In this document: in pieces, positions 25,233-34,868 of the stretch
How positions within the stretch are numbered: the first letter of the stretch is position 1
Layout of the letters: every line of letters starts with the position of its first letter
Origin: Aliiruegeria haliotis
GTDB lineage: Bacteria; Pseudomonadota; Alphaproteobacteria; Rhodobacterales; Rhodobacteraceae
Assembly: GCF_003003255.1 (NCBI RefSeq)
Contig: NZ_PVTD01000011.1
Span: forward strand, 89,694 to 153,693
Reading direction: 5' to 3'
DNA length: 64,000 bases
The notes under the pieces: model-generated
Told to the model about the DNA's origin: nothing
The model's input: the letters and a program-made list of their open reading frames with translations, nothing else
Database searches by the model: none
Program-made: the position numbers and the translations under genes

Positions 25233-27488
25233 CTATCGGATCGCGGCGGTCATCCGTGCACGGTGGCAAGAGATGTCCAGCGAACAGGCACCGGCTTCGC
25301 GAAGGTGCGCGCGCAGCAGGACATCCCGTCCGAGCCAGGAAATTCCCGCCCCTTCCGGCTCCCGTGTGGCGCCGATCTCTTCTGCGAAGTGATCCACCAG
25401 CGCAAGAATAGCGTCATGTGCCGCCTCTCCCGTCGCCGGCCGGCCGCCTGCGCGCAAGGGAACGATATAGATATCGCGGATATCGAGATCATGCTGGGCC
25501 GATCGCACCTTGTCCGGCTCCACCCACACCTGGATCGACATTTGCCCGGAGCCGTATTCCATCCGGCCCTTCGCGGCATCGAAGGTCAGGACACTGTCGC
25601 GCTGCAATCCCCAGCCGACGCGCCGCCGCTCCGCGCATGCGATCAGCAGCCGGCCAATCCCGACGCCGGCTTCCCCGATACCGGGATGCACGATGCCCGG
25701 CACCAACCCGAGGGCCGGCTCCACAACGACGCCCTCGACGCCGGCGTCCGACGACACGCCCCAGCGGATTGCGGCGCTGGCATCCCCGTAGGTGATAGCT
25801 TCCTCCCCGAACGCCGCCGCGGCTTCGTCGGCACCGAAGATCGCAGCGCCGGATTGGAGTGCGCCCTGCAGGGCATTTCGATAGGGTCCACTTTCGCCGA
25901 GCCGTGTGACCCGGTGAGTGATGTGATCGCGCAGGCGGGTTTCGACCACGATCTGCCGGGCTGTCGACACCTGGAGCAGCGCGGCGGACCCTGTATTGCC
26001 CCTGGTGTCTGGACGGTGAGTGACGACCGGCTCTGACACCCTTCGAAAGCTGACCTCGACCGGCTCGGGCTGCAGGGGCGCCATTGCATTGCACCCGGCG
26101 ATTGCGACGGTGCCGTGACCCGCTTTCGGTGGAAAGACGGGCCGCGCGAGAACGCCGGGAAGGGGTGAGGAACCCTTGCGAAAGCTTGCGTCCGGCGCCT
26201 TGGCGGGATCTGCCCCAAACCCGGCCGCGACCGGCGTCGAAGGTAGATCGTTGCGGGGCTCACGCACAGCTTCGACATGCGGTGGCGTCCCCGCTGGCTG
26301 CCGCACGTCCTCGACAGCAAGCGACAGCAGGAAATTGTGCATCGACAACCGCTCCTGCGCGTCGCGATACACAAGCGAAACCCTGGGCCGGCGGCGCAAT
26401 GTCAGGGTCACCCGTCGCCCGTTGCGTGGGTCGCGTACGCTGGCCTCCTCCCGGTCATAGACCCTGGGGTCGCCCAGAGCGAGACGCTGCCACAGCTCGT
26501 GCAGGGCATAGGCCCCGAAGACATCGCGCGGCATATCCGCAGGGGTCCGGAAGGCGCCTGGTCGGTTCGGCCGCAGCCGTTTCTTCCCGGCCCCGGGCCT
26601 CGCCTTGCCCCGCATCAGGTCGAACCGGTCGCCATCGTCGAGGTAGGACACGCGAATGTTCGAGAGCGCCCCCTCCGCGGGGCCCTGCACGGCGTGTTTC
26701 ATATCGACGACGACCAGACCGGTCTCCCCGATCACTTCGGCAATACCGTTTCGCACGAGAATGCCGGTGTTCTCGTCGATCCCGAATCCGAACCGTTGTC
26801 CCGTCAGCCGGACACCCGCCACGAGCCGCCCGATCCGGGCGCGTTCAATGAAATGCTGATCGATCAGGCCCAAAGGGAAAAAGCCGAGTCCCGGACCGAC
26901 GGAAATTCCGGGTGTGTCCGGATCATCCACCGGCCCGATGGTCAGCGCATCGAGCGAGGAACCGCCGAGCAGCATCGGGTCCGATTGCATTGCCGCGCCG
27001 GCCGAGGAGCCGGCGATCAGCCCCCCCCTCGCATTGAGGGCACGCAGTGCTGCAAGAACCGGCGTCTCCCGTCCGTCCCGGATCAGGCTTTGCGTGATAC
27101 GCAACTGGTCGCCGCCGGTGAAATAGACACCGCCGCATTGGGCCACGCGTGCCACCAGCCCCGGATCAAAGGCCATCCGATCGCTGTTTTCCAGCGTCAG
27201 ATCGACATATTCCGCCGACGTGCCACGCTGGCGGAGATCCTCCACCATGCCCATGCCGACTTCCTCGGGAAAGCCTGAAGCGGTCGCAAAGACCAGCACA
27301 TTGCCGCCGGAATGGTCATGGATCGCCTGAAAAAGCCGGTGGTTGTCGTCTTCGAAACGGCCACCGATGATGAGCAGCGGGCCAGTTGCCCAGCGCTCCA
27401 CCTTCGCCAATCTCGTTGCCCGACGTGCCATGTCGCTGGCCATGCTCCCTGCGCCTTCGCGGCTGCCGGATTCGCCATCGCCGGTCAT
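25233..27488 (-). CDS. Cyanophycinase-like protein with a second, degenerate C-terminal half
   Basis: Residues 35-290 of this 751-residue protein are a peptidase S51/cyanophycinase domain: IIGGRFEDD, GGVYFTGGDQLR, and the serine-nucleophile motif AGSSAGAAM around Ser162. Cyanophycinase releases beta-Asp-Arg dipeptides from cyanophycin. About residues 300-520 form an Arg/Pro-rich linker with a small strand region. About 550-700 resemble the S51 fold again (GRLLIACAERRRVGWGLQRD, then a strand pair) but without the nucleophile motif. Usual cyanophycinases are 270-400 residues, so this is a large composite. It lies 105 bases downstream of cphA in the same direction. The N-terminal half is probably catalytic; the second half may bind substrate. 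Confidence 0.82.
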   Translation of the reverse strand: MTGDGESGSREGAGSMASDMARRATRLAKVERWATGPLLIIGGRFEDDNHRLFQAIHDHSGGNVLVFATASGFPEEVGMGMVEDLRQRGTSAEYVDLTLENSDRMAFDPGLVARVAQCGGVYFTGGDQLRITQSLIRDGRETPVLAALRALNARGGLIAGSSAGAAMQSDPMLLGGSSLDALTIGPVDDPDTPGISVGPGLGFFPLGLIDQHFIERARIGRLVAGVRLTGQRFGFGIDENTGILVRNGIAEVIGETGLVVVDMKHAVQGPAEGALSNIRVSYLDDGDRFDLMRGKARPGAGKKRLRPNRPGAFRTPADMPRDVFGAYALHELWQRLALGDPRVYDREEASVRDPRNGRRVTLTLRRRPRVSLVYRDAQERLSMHNFLLSLAVEDVRQPAGTPPHVEAVREPRNDLPSTPVAAGFGADPAKAPDASFRKGSSPLPGVLARPVFPPKAGHGTVAIAGCNAMAPLQPEPVEVSFRRVSEPVVTHRPDTRGNTGSAALLQVSTARQIVVETRLRDHITHRVTRLGESGPYRNALQGALQSGAAIFGADEAAAAFGEEAITYGDASAAIRWGVSSDAGVEGVVVEPALGLVPGIVHPGIGEAGVGIGRLLIACAERRRVGWGLQRDSVLTFDAAKGRMEYGSGQMSIQVWVEPDKVRSAQHDLDIRDIYIVPLRAGGRPATGEAAHDAILALVDHFAEEIGATREPEGAGISWLGRDVLLRAHLREAGACSLDISCHRARMTAAIR

Positions 27489-27593
27489 GCCTGATCCGGC
27501 GGACTCTCACCTGACCGGGCGCGGAATGGCAACACCCCGCGACCCGTTTGGCGCACGCAGCCCTGCCCGCGTGGCAGAGGCGTCGCGCTGCCT

Positions 27594-30335
27594 TCAGCCA
27601 GTGGCGACAAGCCGGACGCCGCGATCATCACTGACCAACTTGTAGCCCTCCGGCACATCGAAGCCCTGCACCTCCGCCATCTGCTCAGGCGGCACGGGCT
27701 GCGGTGCTTCTTTTGGCTGGAAATAGATGATCTTTTTCCAGGACCGGGTGATGCCATCACAGAAGATCAGCACGAGGTCATGCGGCCGCGCCATTTCCAG
27801 CGCGGTTTGCACCGATTGCTCTTCCTCGGGCACGATCTGGATCTGCGCTTCGGGTACGCCCGCCTCCATCAGCGTGGCTTTCAACATTTCCGGCACCTCG
27901 GTGGCCGTGCGCCCGCGTGGATTGTCGTCGCTGTGACAGATATAGTGGTCGAACCGGCCCGCCGCCTTCATGGCGATAGCGTGGATGTCCTCGTCGCGCC
28001 GATCTCCGGGACAGGTCAGACAGACGATGCGCTTGCCCATCGGTTGCAGCCGGTCCACGAGATCCACCATCGCGCCCACGGCTGCCTCGTTGTGTCCGTA
28101 GTCGAGGATCACCCGGAAACCGTGCTCGTCAAAGACGTTCATCCGGCCGGGACTCTGGTAGAAGGAGCTGTCGAAGGTGCGCAACCCATTGCGGATCTGG
28201 TCCAGCGTCAATCCCATCGAATACGCCATGGCAGCGGCGAACATGGCGTTCTGCACGTTGTGCGTGGCCTTGCCCTCCAGCGTCGCGGGAATGAGATGGG
28301 TCCAGATCAGCTGGATCTGCTGGCCATGGTCGTAGATGACGATCTGGTCGCCATTGAGCCCATGCTCCAGCACCACCGCGTGCTTTCCCAGATTGATATG
28401 CTGGCGCACGAGGGGATGACCGGGATCCATCGTGACATAGCAGATCCGCTCGGCCGGAGTGTGATCTGCCATCTTGAGGGTCTGAATGTCGTCGGCATTG
28501 AGAACAGCGACCTCCTTGGCCACCTCCACCACCAACCGTTTGACCTCGGCCAACTCCTCCACCGTTTCCACACCGCCAAGCCCAAGGTGGTCGGACGTGA
28601 CGTTCAGAACGGCGCCCACATCGCAATGGGAGTAGCCCAGACCGGCGCGCACGATGCCGCCACGCGCGGTCTCCAGCACTGCCATGTCGACGGTAGGGTC
28701 CCGCAACACCATGGACGCCGCCGTCGGCCCGGTCATGTCCCCCCTCACGGTCATGTTGCCGTCGATGTAAACCGCGTCGGTTGAGGTGTTCCCGACCATG
28801 TGGCCCGCCATCTTCAGGACATGCGCCAGCATCCGCGCCGTCGTCGTCTTTCCGTTGGTGCCGGTCAGGGCGGCCACGGGAATGCGGCTCGGCGCGCCCT
28901 CTGGGAAGAGCATGTCCATGATCGCACCGCCCACATCGCGCGGCTCGCCCTCGCTGGGCGATATATGCATCCGCAATCCCGGTCCGGCATTGATCTCGCA
29001 GATCGCACCGCCGGTCTCCCGGTAGCTTTGAGTAATATCGGTGGTCAGGAAATCCACGCCCCCGATATCCAGACCAACGGCAAGGATGGCACGTTCCGCC
29101 ATCAGCCGGTTGTCGGGGTGGATCACATCGGTGACGTCGATCGCGGAACCGCCGGTTGAGAGGTTTGCGGTTCTGCGGAGGTAGACCACTTCCCCGTCGG
29201 GCGGGACACTTTCCTGCGTGTATCCCTTGTCCTCCAGCAGCTTGTCCGCCGTATCATCGAGTTCCAGCAGGGTGAGCATGTTCTCATGGCCCCGCCCCCG
29301 CCGGGGATCCTCGTTCACCACATCGACAAGTTGCCTGATCGTGCTGGCCCCATCGCCCACGACATGGCCAGGCATCCGCTTGGCCGCTGCCACCAGCTTG
29401 CCATCGACCACCAGCAGCCGGTGGTCGTCCCCGGGGATCATGCTTTCGACCACGACGCCGCTGCCCTCCGCCTCGGCGATCGCATAGGCCTCCATGGCCT
29501 CTTCCTCGGTCTGCACGTTCACGACCACGCCGCGACCGTGGTTGCCGTCAACTGGCTTGACCACGACCGGAAAGCCGATCCGGTCGGCAAGGTCGGCGGC
29601 ATCCTCCGGATCGCGGGCGAAGCGCTGGTCGGGCACCGGCAGGCCCAGATCGCCCAACAGCCGCATGCAGAGTTCCTTGTCCGCCGCAATCTCGACCGCG
29701 ATCTGGGAGGTCTGGCTCGACAGCGCCGCCTCGATCCGTTTCTGATATTTGCCCTGCCCCACCATGATCATGCTGGCGTGGTTCATGCGCACCCAGGGAA
29801 TGTCTCGCTCCTCGGCGGCCCGGACCAGTGCCAACGCCGATGGCCCCAACGCACGGCGATCAGCGTAGTATCGGAAGTCCTCCAGCATCTCCTCGATGCC
29901 GTCTTCGCTGGTCTCGTCATCGGGCGCGATCAGGTCCAGGATCAGGTCGCGTGCAACGTCGCCCGCCTCCAGCCCGATTTCTTCCGATTCATAGCCCAAA
30001 AGTACCTCGACCTCGTCGTCATGCGTCGACGGCCGGACGAAAGCAGTGGTGGCCGGGGCGCCGGCGTGGATCTGCAACGCCAGTGCAACCTGCCCCATCA
30101 ACTCACCGAGCGAGCAATCAGGCGCCGAGCGCGCACGTTCGAGGAATGGCGTTCCGTCTTCCGCAACCGCGTGCTCCAGTGGCGGTACATATTTCAGGAG
30201 CGGCGCGATCACCTCGTCTGCATAGTCCGCGACCGGCCTTCCGGCCCGCCGGTGCAGATCGACGGTCAGACGGATCAAAGGCTGTTTGGAGTAGATGTTC
30301 GGCCCGACGTAAACGGCAGTATTGACGATCTGCAT
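27594..30335 (-). CDS. cphA: Cyanophycin synthetase
   Basis: CphA builds the storage polymer multi-L-arginyl-poly-L-aspartate from Asp and Arg with ATP. The 913-residue protein has the expected three parts: an N-terminal domain (about 1-160), an ATP-grasp domain that adds Asp (GNHGRGVVVNV near 265, ending in CEINAGPGLRMH), and a Mur-ligase-like domain that adds Arg, with P-loop GTNGKTTTARML near 495 and NVTSDHLG. Length matches CphA1 (870-910). GGGGAG lies before the ATG at 30335; longer in-frame starts are rejected. It is followed by a cyanophycinase-like gene and divergent from an M14 hydrolase, making a nitrogen-storage locus. Unusually, synthesis and breakdown genes are co-directional and probably co-transcribed. 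Confidence 0.95.
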   Translation of the reverse strand: MQIVNTAVYVGPNIYSKQPLIRLTVDLHRRAGRPVADYADEVIAPLLKYVPPLEHAVAEDGTPFLERARSAPDCSLGELMGQVALALQIHAGAPATTAFVRPSTHDDEVEVLLGYESEEIGLEAGDVARDLILDLIAPDDETSEDGIEEMLEDFRYYADRRALGPSALALVRAAEERDIPWVRMNHASMIMVGQGKYQKRIEAALSSQTSQIAVEIAADKELCMRLLGDLGLPVPDQRFARDPEDAADLADRIGFPVVVKPVDGNHGRGVVVNVQTEEEAMEAYAIAEAEGSGVVVESMIPGDDHRLLVVDGKLVAAAKRMPGHVVGDGASTIRQLVDVVNEDPRRGRGHENMLTLLELDDTADKLLEDKGYTQESVPPDGEVVYLRRTANLSTGGSAIDVTDVIHPDNRLMAERAILAVGLDIGGVDFLTTDITQSYRETGGAICEINAGPGLRMHISPSEGEPRDVGGAIMDMLFPEGAPSRIPVAALTGTNGKTTTARMLAHVLKMAGHMVGNTSTDAVYIDGNMTVRGDMTGPTAASMVLRDPTVDMAVLETARGGIVRAGLGYSHCDVGAVLNVTSDHLGLGGVETVEELAEVKRLVVEVAKEVAVLNADDIQTLKMADHTPAERICYVTMDPGHPLVRQHINLGKHAVVLEHGLNGDQIVIYDHGQQIQLIWTHLIPATLEGKATHNVQNAMFAAAMAYSMGLTLDQIRNGLRTFDSSFYQSPGRMNVFDEHGFRVILDYGHNEAAVGAMVDLVDRLQPMGKRIVCLTCPGDRRDEDIHAIAMKAAGRFDHYICHSDDNPRGRTATEVPEMLKATLMEAGVPEAQIQIVPEEEQSVQTALEMARPHDLVLIFCDGITRSWKKIIYFQPKEAPQPVPPEQMAEVQGFDVPEGYKLVSDDRGVRLVATG

Positions 30336-30556
30336 GCGGTCTCCCCGGTGGCGTCCCGGCCGCGGCATGGGCGGGATGGTCAATTGCATTGGTAGCGCGC
30401 CCCCCGGCATACGGGAAAGTTTTTCTGTTCCCGGAGAAGCTATTGCTTCCAAATCAGGGCGGAAAGGCGGGGTTGTGCGTGCGGGAGAGGCTTGACCGCG
30501 ATGACACCTGTGCCAAGAGAGACCATCGCCCAGGCAGCAACACACCGAGTCGCACC

Positions 30557-31726
30557 ATGCCCCCCATCGACACACCGGACACTCCCATGGCACCGAAGCC
30601 GTCACCCGCCGCACGCGAAGAGTTTGCCCTGCCGCAGGTCGCGTCCGGAACCAGCCGCGCGCTGAGCGTCCAGCGCTTTGGCTTGCCCGGCGCACGCCCG
30701 AAGGCCTACCTTCAGGCCGGACTGCACGCCGACGAGTTGCCGGGGATGCTGGCGCTAAGGGAGCTTGCGCAGAGCCTGCGCGCGGCCGCAGAACGCGGGG
30801 AGATCCTTGGCGAAGTCATCGTTGTCCCCGTCGCGAACCCGATCGGGTTCGCCCAGCATCACTACGCGCACTTGCAGGGACGCTACGAAACCGGCAGCGC
30901 GGGCAATTTCAATCGTGGCTATCCCGACCTGGCAGCGGCTGTCGCGGCGCGCATCGATGGCAAGCTCGGACCGGATGCGGACGCCAACGTGGCGACGATC
31001 CGGACGGCGATGTCGGACAGTCTCGACGAAATGGCACCGGAGAGTGAACTGGAGGTCCTGCGTCATCGGCTGCTTGCCCTTGCGCATGACGCCGACATCA
31101 TGCTCGACCTGCACGCCGACAATCAGGCGCAGGTCCACCTGTATACCGGAACGCCACTGTGGCCCGACGCGCGCGATCTGGCGGCTGAGATCGACGCCCG
31201 GGCCGTCTTGCTGGCAGAAATCTCGGGCGGGAACCCGTTTGACGAGGCCTGTAGCGGCCCGTGGTGGTCGCTGGCTGCGGCCAATCCTAACCACCCCATT
31301 CCGCCAGCCTGCCTTGCCGCGACAGTGGAGCTGCGCTCCAACAACGATGTCGACGAAACACTCGCCCGGGACGACGCGGCGGCGCTCTACCGGTTTCTGG
31401 TTCGCCGTGGCGTCGTGGCGGGAGACGCCGGCGCGTTGCCACGGCTGCATTGTGAGGCGACCGATCTGACCGCGATGCAGCAGGTGAAAGCCCCCGTGGC
31501 CGGGCTAGTCGTCTACAAGGCCCAGCTTGGCGACGTCGTTCGCGCCGATCAGGTGGTGGCCGAAATCGTCGACCCGCTGGGCGATGTTACCGAGGTCCGG
31601 GCCCGCACCGAAGGTTGCCTGTTTTCCCGCCACGACCAACCCGTCGCCTGGCCGGGCAAGATCATCGGCAAGATCGCCGGCACCGCCCCGTTGCCGGATC
31701 GCAAGGGCAAGCTGCTGTCCGATTGA
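30557..31726 (+). CDS. M14-type deacylase (succinylglutamate desuccinylase/aspartoacylase family)
   Basis: A 389-residue zinc hydrolase. Zinc ligands are His57 and Glu60 (GLHADE) and His186 (LDLHADN), in the AstE/AspA arrangement, and the C-terminal part is a small beta-domain with KAPVAGLVVYKAQLGD. Members remove an acyl group from an N-acyl amino acid. Beside cphA and a cyanophycinase it could act on the beta-Asp-Arg dipeptide or another product of cyanophycin breakdown, but that is an inference. The ATG at 30557 is used; one at 30587 would shorten it by ten residues. It is divergent from cphA across 221 bases and convergent with the stress-protein gene. Confidence 0.82.
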   Translation: MPPIDTPDTPMAPKPSPAAREEFALPQVASGTSRALSVQRFGLPGARPKAYLQAGLHADELPGMLALRELAQSLRAAAERGEILGEVIVVPVANPIGFAQHHYAHLQGRYETGSAGNFNRGYPDLAAAVAARIDGKLGPDADANVATIRTAMSDSLDEMAPESELEVLRHRLLALAHDADIMLDLHADNQAQVHLYTGTPLWPDARDLAAEIDARAVLLAEISGGNPFDEACSGPWWSLAAANPNHPIPPACLAATVELRSNNDVDETLARDDAAALYRFLVRRGVVAGDAGALPRLHCEATDLTAMQQVKAPVAGLVVYKAQLGDVVRADQVVAEIVDPLGDVTEVRARTEGCLFSRHDQPVAWPGKIIGKIAGTAPLPDRKGKLLSD

Positions 31727-31729
31727 GCC

Positions 31730-32164
31730 CTAGACGGAGTTGCGCACGATGTAGACCGAACAAGTGGCATAGCGCGCAACCCGTGCCGCGTTCGGGCCGA
31801 TCACGAAATCGGTAATCCCGGGTTTGTGCGCCCCGATCACGATAAGGGAGACATCAAGTTCCTTCGCTGTTTCGAGGACACCGTCATAGACATTCCCGAC
31901 CCGCACGATGTGCCGGGTCTCCCGGTCGTGTCCGACGGTTTCGGCAATGAACGTGTGCAGAGCGGTGCGCGCTTCCTGAACCATCTTGTGGGTATGGTCT
32001 TCCGGAAAGAAGCTGCCCACGAAGCTCGAATGGTAGTCCGGCAGGACCGTCACGACGGCGAGCGTCGCCTTGTCGAGATCGGCGAGTTGCCGGGCGCGTT
32101 TAAGAACCCGGGCCTGATCCTCCGGATGGGTGAGATCGATCGATGCGAGAACCGTGCTGGTCAT
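31730..32164 (-). CDS. Universal stress protein of a TRAP transporter operon (TeaD-like)
   Basis: This 144-residue UspA-family protein begins VLASIDLTHPEDQ and ends with the nucleotide-loop region GAHKPGITDFVIGPNAARV. The usual G-x2-G-x9-G-S pattern is altered (GPN in place of GS), as seen in other TRAP-linked Usp proteins. In Halomonas, TeaD binds ATP and moderates the ectoine TRAP transporter, so a regulatory role for the neighbouring permease is likely. Its ATG overlaps the permease stop by four bases (ATGA), so it is translated with it. It is convergent with the M14 hydrolase, with only three bases between stops. Confidence 0.85.
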   Translation of the reverse strand: MTSTVLASIDLTHPEDQARVLKRARQLADLDKATLAVVTVLPDYHSSFVGSFFPEDHTHKMVQEARTALHTFIAETVGHDRETRHIVRVGNVYDGVLETAKELDVSLIVIGAHKPGITDFVIGPNAARVARYATCSVYIVRNSV

Positions 32165-34779
32165 GCCGTGGCCTCCTCTGCGTCCAGTCTGTCCTTTCTG
32201 CGGCGTTGCAGGAAAGCGACCCCGCCCAGCAACAGCAGCGCCGGGATATAGAAGATTTCCTGAGGCGGTCGGTCGGCCGGCACCTCGATCTCCACGACCT
32301 CCCAGTCGAAATCGATCTTGAGCTGTTCGGCAGGGCCGCCAAATCCGAGGTTGTCGACAAAGGTCTTGCCGTCCTCCTCGCGGAACTCGATGCCGGCGCT
32401 GTCCATCAGGCGGGTTGCGCCATCCGGTCCGGTCGGCCCCAGCGGCAGAAGGTAGCGCGCGTCGATGGGATCGCCCTCAAGGCTTTCGCCGACCATCCGC
32501 ACCCGCAAAGTGGCCCCGTCCGGGCTCGCCTCGGCGAGTTGGTACATCTCTGTTGCGGGACGGGTTTCGAACTCCGCAACCATCTGGTTGAGGAAGAAAT
32601 CCGGCCTGAACAGGGTGAAGGCGCAGAAGATCAGAAGGACGCTCTCGTAGACGCGTGACCGAGTGATGAAATACCCCATCGTCCCGGCGGCGAAGAGCAG
32701 CATCGCAATCAGCGCCACGATGAAAACGAAGATGGCCTGAACCGGGCCAACATCAATCAGCAACAGGTCGGTGTTGAAGATGAACAGGAATGGCAGGAGC
32801 GCGGTCCGGATCGAGTAGAAGAAGGCCTGGAAGCCGGTTTTCAGCGGGTCGCCCTTCGAGATCGCCGCCGCCGCAAAGGACGCAAGTCCCACGGGTGGCG
32901 TCACATCCGCCATGATCCCGAAGTAGAAACAGAACATGTGAACCGCCACGAGCGGCACGATCAGTCCCGATTGCGCGCCAAGCTCGACCACCACACCCGC
33001 CATCAGAGAAGAGACGACGATGTAGTTCGCCGTGGTGGGCAAGCCCATCCCGAGAATGATAGAGATGACCGCCACGAAGAACAGCATCAACAGAAGGTTG
33101 CCGCCAGACAGGAACTCAACGAACTCCGCCATCACCTGACCGATGCCAGTCAACGTGACCGAACCGACGATAATGCCAGCGACACCCATCGCGGCGGCAA
33201 GGCCGATCATGTTGCGCGCGCCGGCAATCATGCCCTCCGCGGCCTCCGAAAGACCATGCAGGAAGGCATCGCCGATGGAGCCGTTCCGACGGAAGAACGC
33301 CTTGAGCGGATCCTGTGTAAGCAGGATCATCAGCATGAAGCAGGACGACCAGAAGGCCGACAGCCCCGGCGATTTCCGCTCGATCATCAACAGGTACATC
33401 AGCAGCAGGATCGGCAGGATGTAATGCAGACCCGTCTTCAGGATGACCCTTGCAGGCGGTAGGTTCTGCATCGACTCGAGGCTGGTGTCGAGGTCCTCCC
33501 GCTGCGCCGCGAAGCGCACCGAGGCGACATATGCAGCCAACAGCAAGGCGACCAGAACCGGAGTGGACATCGGGCCGATCACGTTGTCGGCCAGCGCCAC
33601 GATCTGCCCGGCCAGGAACAGGGTTCCGCCGGCGATGACGATGGAGACGCAGATGGTGAAGATGGCACCGAGGATGAACTTCACATTGCCCGTCGTCGAC
33701 GTGCCTTTCATGCCCATCTTCAGCGCTTCGAGGTGCACGATATAGACCAGCGCAACATAGGAGATCGCCGCGGGCACAATCGCCGTCTTGACGACCTCGA
33801 CATAGGAAATGCCGACATACTCGGTCATCAGGAAGGCCACGGCCCCCATGACCGGCGGCGTCAACACGCCATTGATCGAGGACGACACCTCGACCGCGCC
33901 GGCCTTGTTGGGTCCAAAGCCGACCTTCTTCATGAGCGGAATGGTGAAAGTGCCGGTGGTGACGACGTTGGCGATGGAGGAGCCGGAGATCAGCCCCGTT
34001 GCGGCGGAGGCGATGACCGCGGCTTTTGCCGGGCCGCCACGAAGGTGTCCCAATGCAGAGAACGCGAGTTGCAGGAAGTAGTTGCCCGCACCCGCCTGGT
34101 TCAGCAGGGCGCCGAACAGCACAAAGAGGAAAACGAACCCGGAGGAGACACCGAGCGCCACGCCGAAGACACCTTCGGTGGTCAGCATCAGGTGGCTCAT
34201 GGCCTTCTGGAAGGAGGCGCCTTTCCAACGCACGACATCGGGCAGCCATTCCGAAGAGCCGAAAAAGACATAGGCAAGGAAGAACAGCGCCACCCCCATG
34301 AGCGGGAAGCCGAGCGACCGACGGGCCGCTTCAAGGAGCAGCACCATGCCGATCCCCGCCATGACGAGGTCGACCGTGTTCGGGACCCCCGTCCGGGCGG
34401 AAATCCCGGAGTAGTCCCAGGCAAGGTAGGAGGCAGTTGCGGCGCCGAGCAATGCAATGCCCCATGTCAGCAAGGGAATGCGATTGCGTGGGCTGGAACG
34501 GAACGCCGGGAAGGCGACAAAGGCAAGGAAGACAGCAAAGCCGAGGTGGATTGCGCGGGTCTGGGTGTCGTTCCAGACACCGAACCCGAGAATGAACGGC
34601 AGCGGCGAAGCGATCCAGAGTTGGTACAGCGCCCAGATCAGCGGTGTGTACCACAGAACTTTCCGCGAGAAGGTATCGTCGGGAATGCGTGCCCCGGTGT
34701 CTGCTTCCGCGAGAATGTCGTCGAGGTTGGAATCTTCGACCTGTGCCGTCCCGGCACCATTCGGCTGGTCTGCGCTCAT
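32161..34779 (-). CDS. TRAP transporter fused permease (DctQ-DctM type, TAXI class)
   Basis: An 872-residue integral membrane protein combining the small (about four helices) and large (about twelve helices) TRAP permease subunits, as is usual for TAXI systems. The large part has the family segments GSSIANVVTTGTFTIPLMKK and GLPTTANYIVVSSLM, and a C-terminal extra-membrane domain followed by one more helix near the end. It imports an organic acid with a sodium gradient. A run of G lies before the ATG at 34779; an in-frame upstream codon would add 16 residues. It follows the TAXI receptor by 89 bases and overlaps the stress-protein gene. Confidence 0.92.
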   Translation of the reverse strand: MSADQPNGAGTAQVEDSNLDDILAEADTGARIPDDTFSRKVLWYTPLIWALYQLWIASPLPFILGFGVWNDTQTRAIHLGFAVFLAFVAFPAFRSSPRNRIPLLTWGIALLGAATASYLAWDYSGISARTGVPNTVDLVMAGIGMVLLLEAARRSLGFPLMGVALFFLAYVFFGSSEWLPDVVRWKGASFQKAMSHLMLTTEGVFGVALGVSSGFVFLFVLFGALLNQAGAGNYFLQLAFSALGHLRGGPAKAAVIASAATGLISGSSIANVVTTGTFTIPLMKKVGFGPNKAGAVEVSSSINGVLTPPVMGAVAFLMTEYVGISYVEVVKTAIVPAAISYVALVYIVHLEALKMGMKGTSTTGNVKFILGAIFTICVSIVIAGGTLFLAGQIVALADNVIGPMSTPVLVALLLAAYVASVRFAAQREDLDTSLESMQNLPPARVILKTGLHYILPILLLMYLLMIERKSPGLSAFWSSCFMLMILLTQDPLKAFFRRNGSIGDAFLHGLSEAAEGMIAGARNMIGLAAAMGVAGIIVGSVTLTGIGQVMAEFVEFLSGGNLLLMLFFVAVISIILGMGLPTTANYIVVSSLMAGVVVELGAQSGLIVPLVAVHMFCFYFGIMADVTPPVGLASFAAAAISKGDPLKTGFQAFFYSIRTALLPFLFIFNTDLLLIDVGPVQAIFVFIVALIAMLLFAAGTMGYFITRSRVYESVLLIFCAFTLFRPDFFLNQMVAEFETRPATEMYQLAEASPDGATLRVRMVGESLEGDPIDARYLLPLGPTGPDGATRLMDSAGIEFREEDGKTFVDNLGFGGPAEQLKIDFDWEVVEIEVPADRPPQEIFYIPALLLLGGVAFLQRRRKDRLDAEEATA

Positions 34780-34820
34780 GCTTGGCCCCCCTTCATCGGC
34801 TTGAAGTCTGCAGGTTGGAA

Positions 34821-34847
34821 ACCGCACCCACCGGGGGCGGATGCGGT
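34821..34847 (-). other. Intercistronic hairpin between TAXI receptor and permease
   Basis: ACCGCA (34821-34826) pairs with TGCGGT (34842-34847); CC/GG pairs extend the stem across single mismatches to a 3-base loop. It lies between the receptor stop and the permease start. This placement usually keeps receptor mRNA more abundant than permease mRNA. Confidence 0.5.
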
Positions 34848-34868
34848 CCTGTCAGGATAGGGGACGGA

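Noticed and set aside
29286..30395. 369-codon plus-strand frame opposite cphA
   Set aside because: Antisense shadow of the cyanophycin synthetase N-terminal half.
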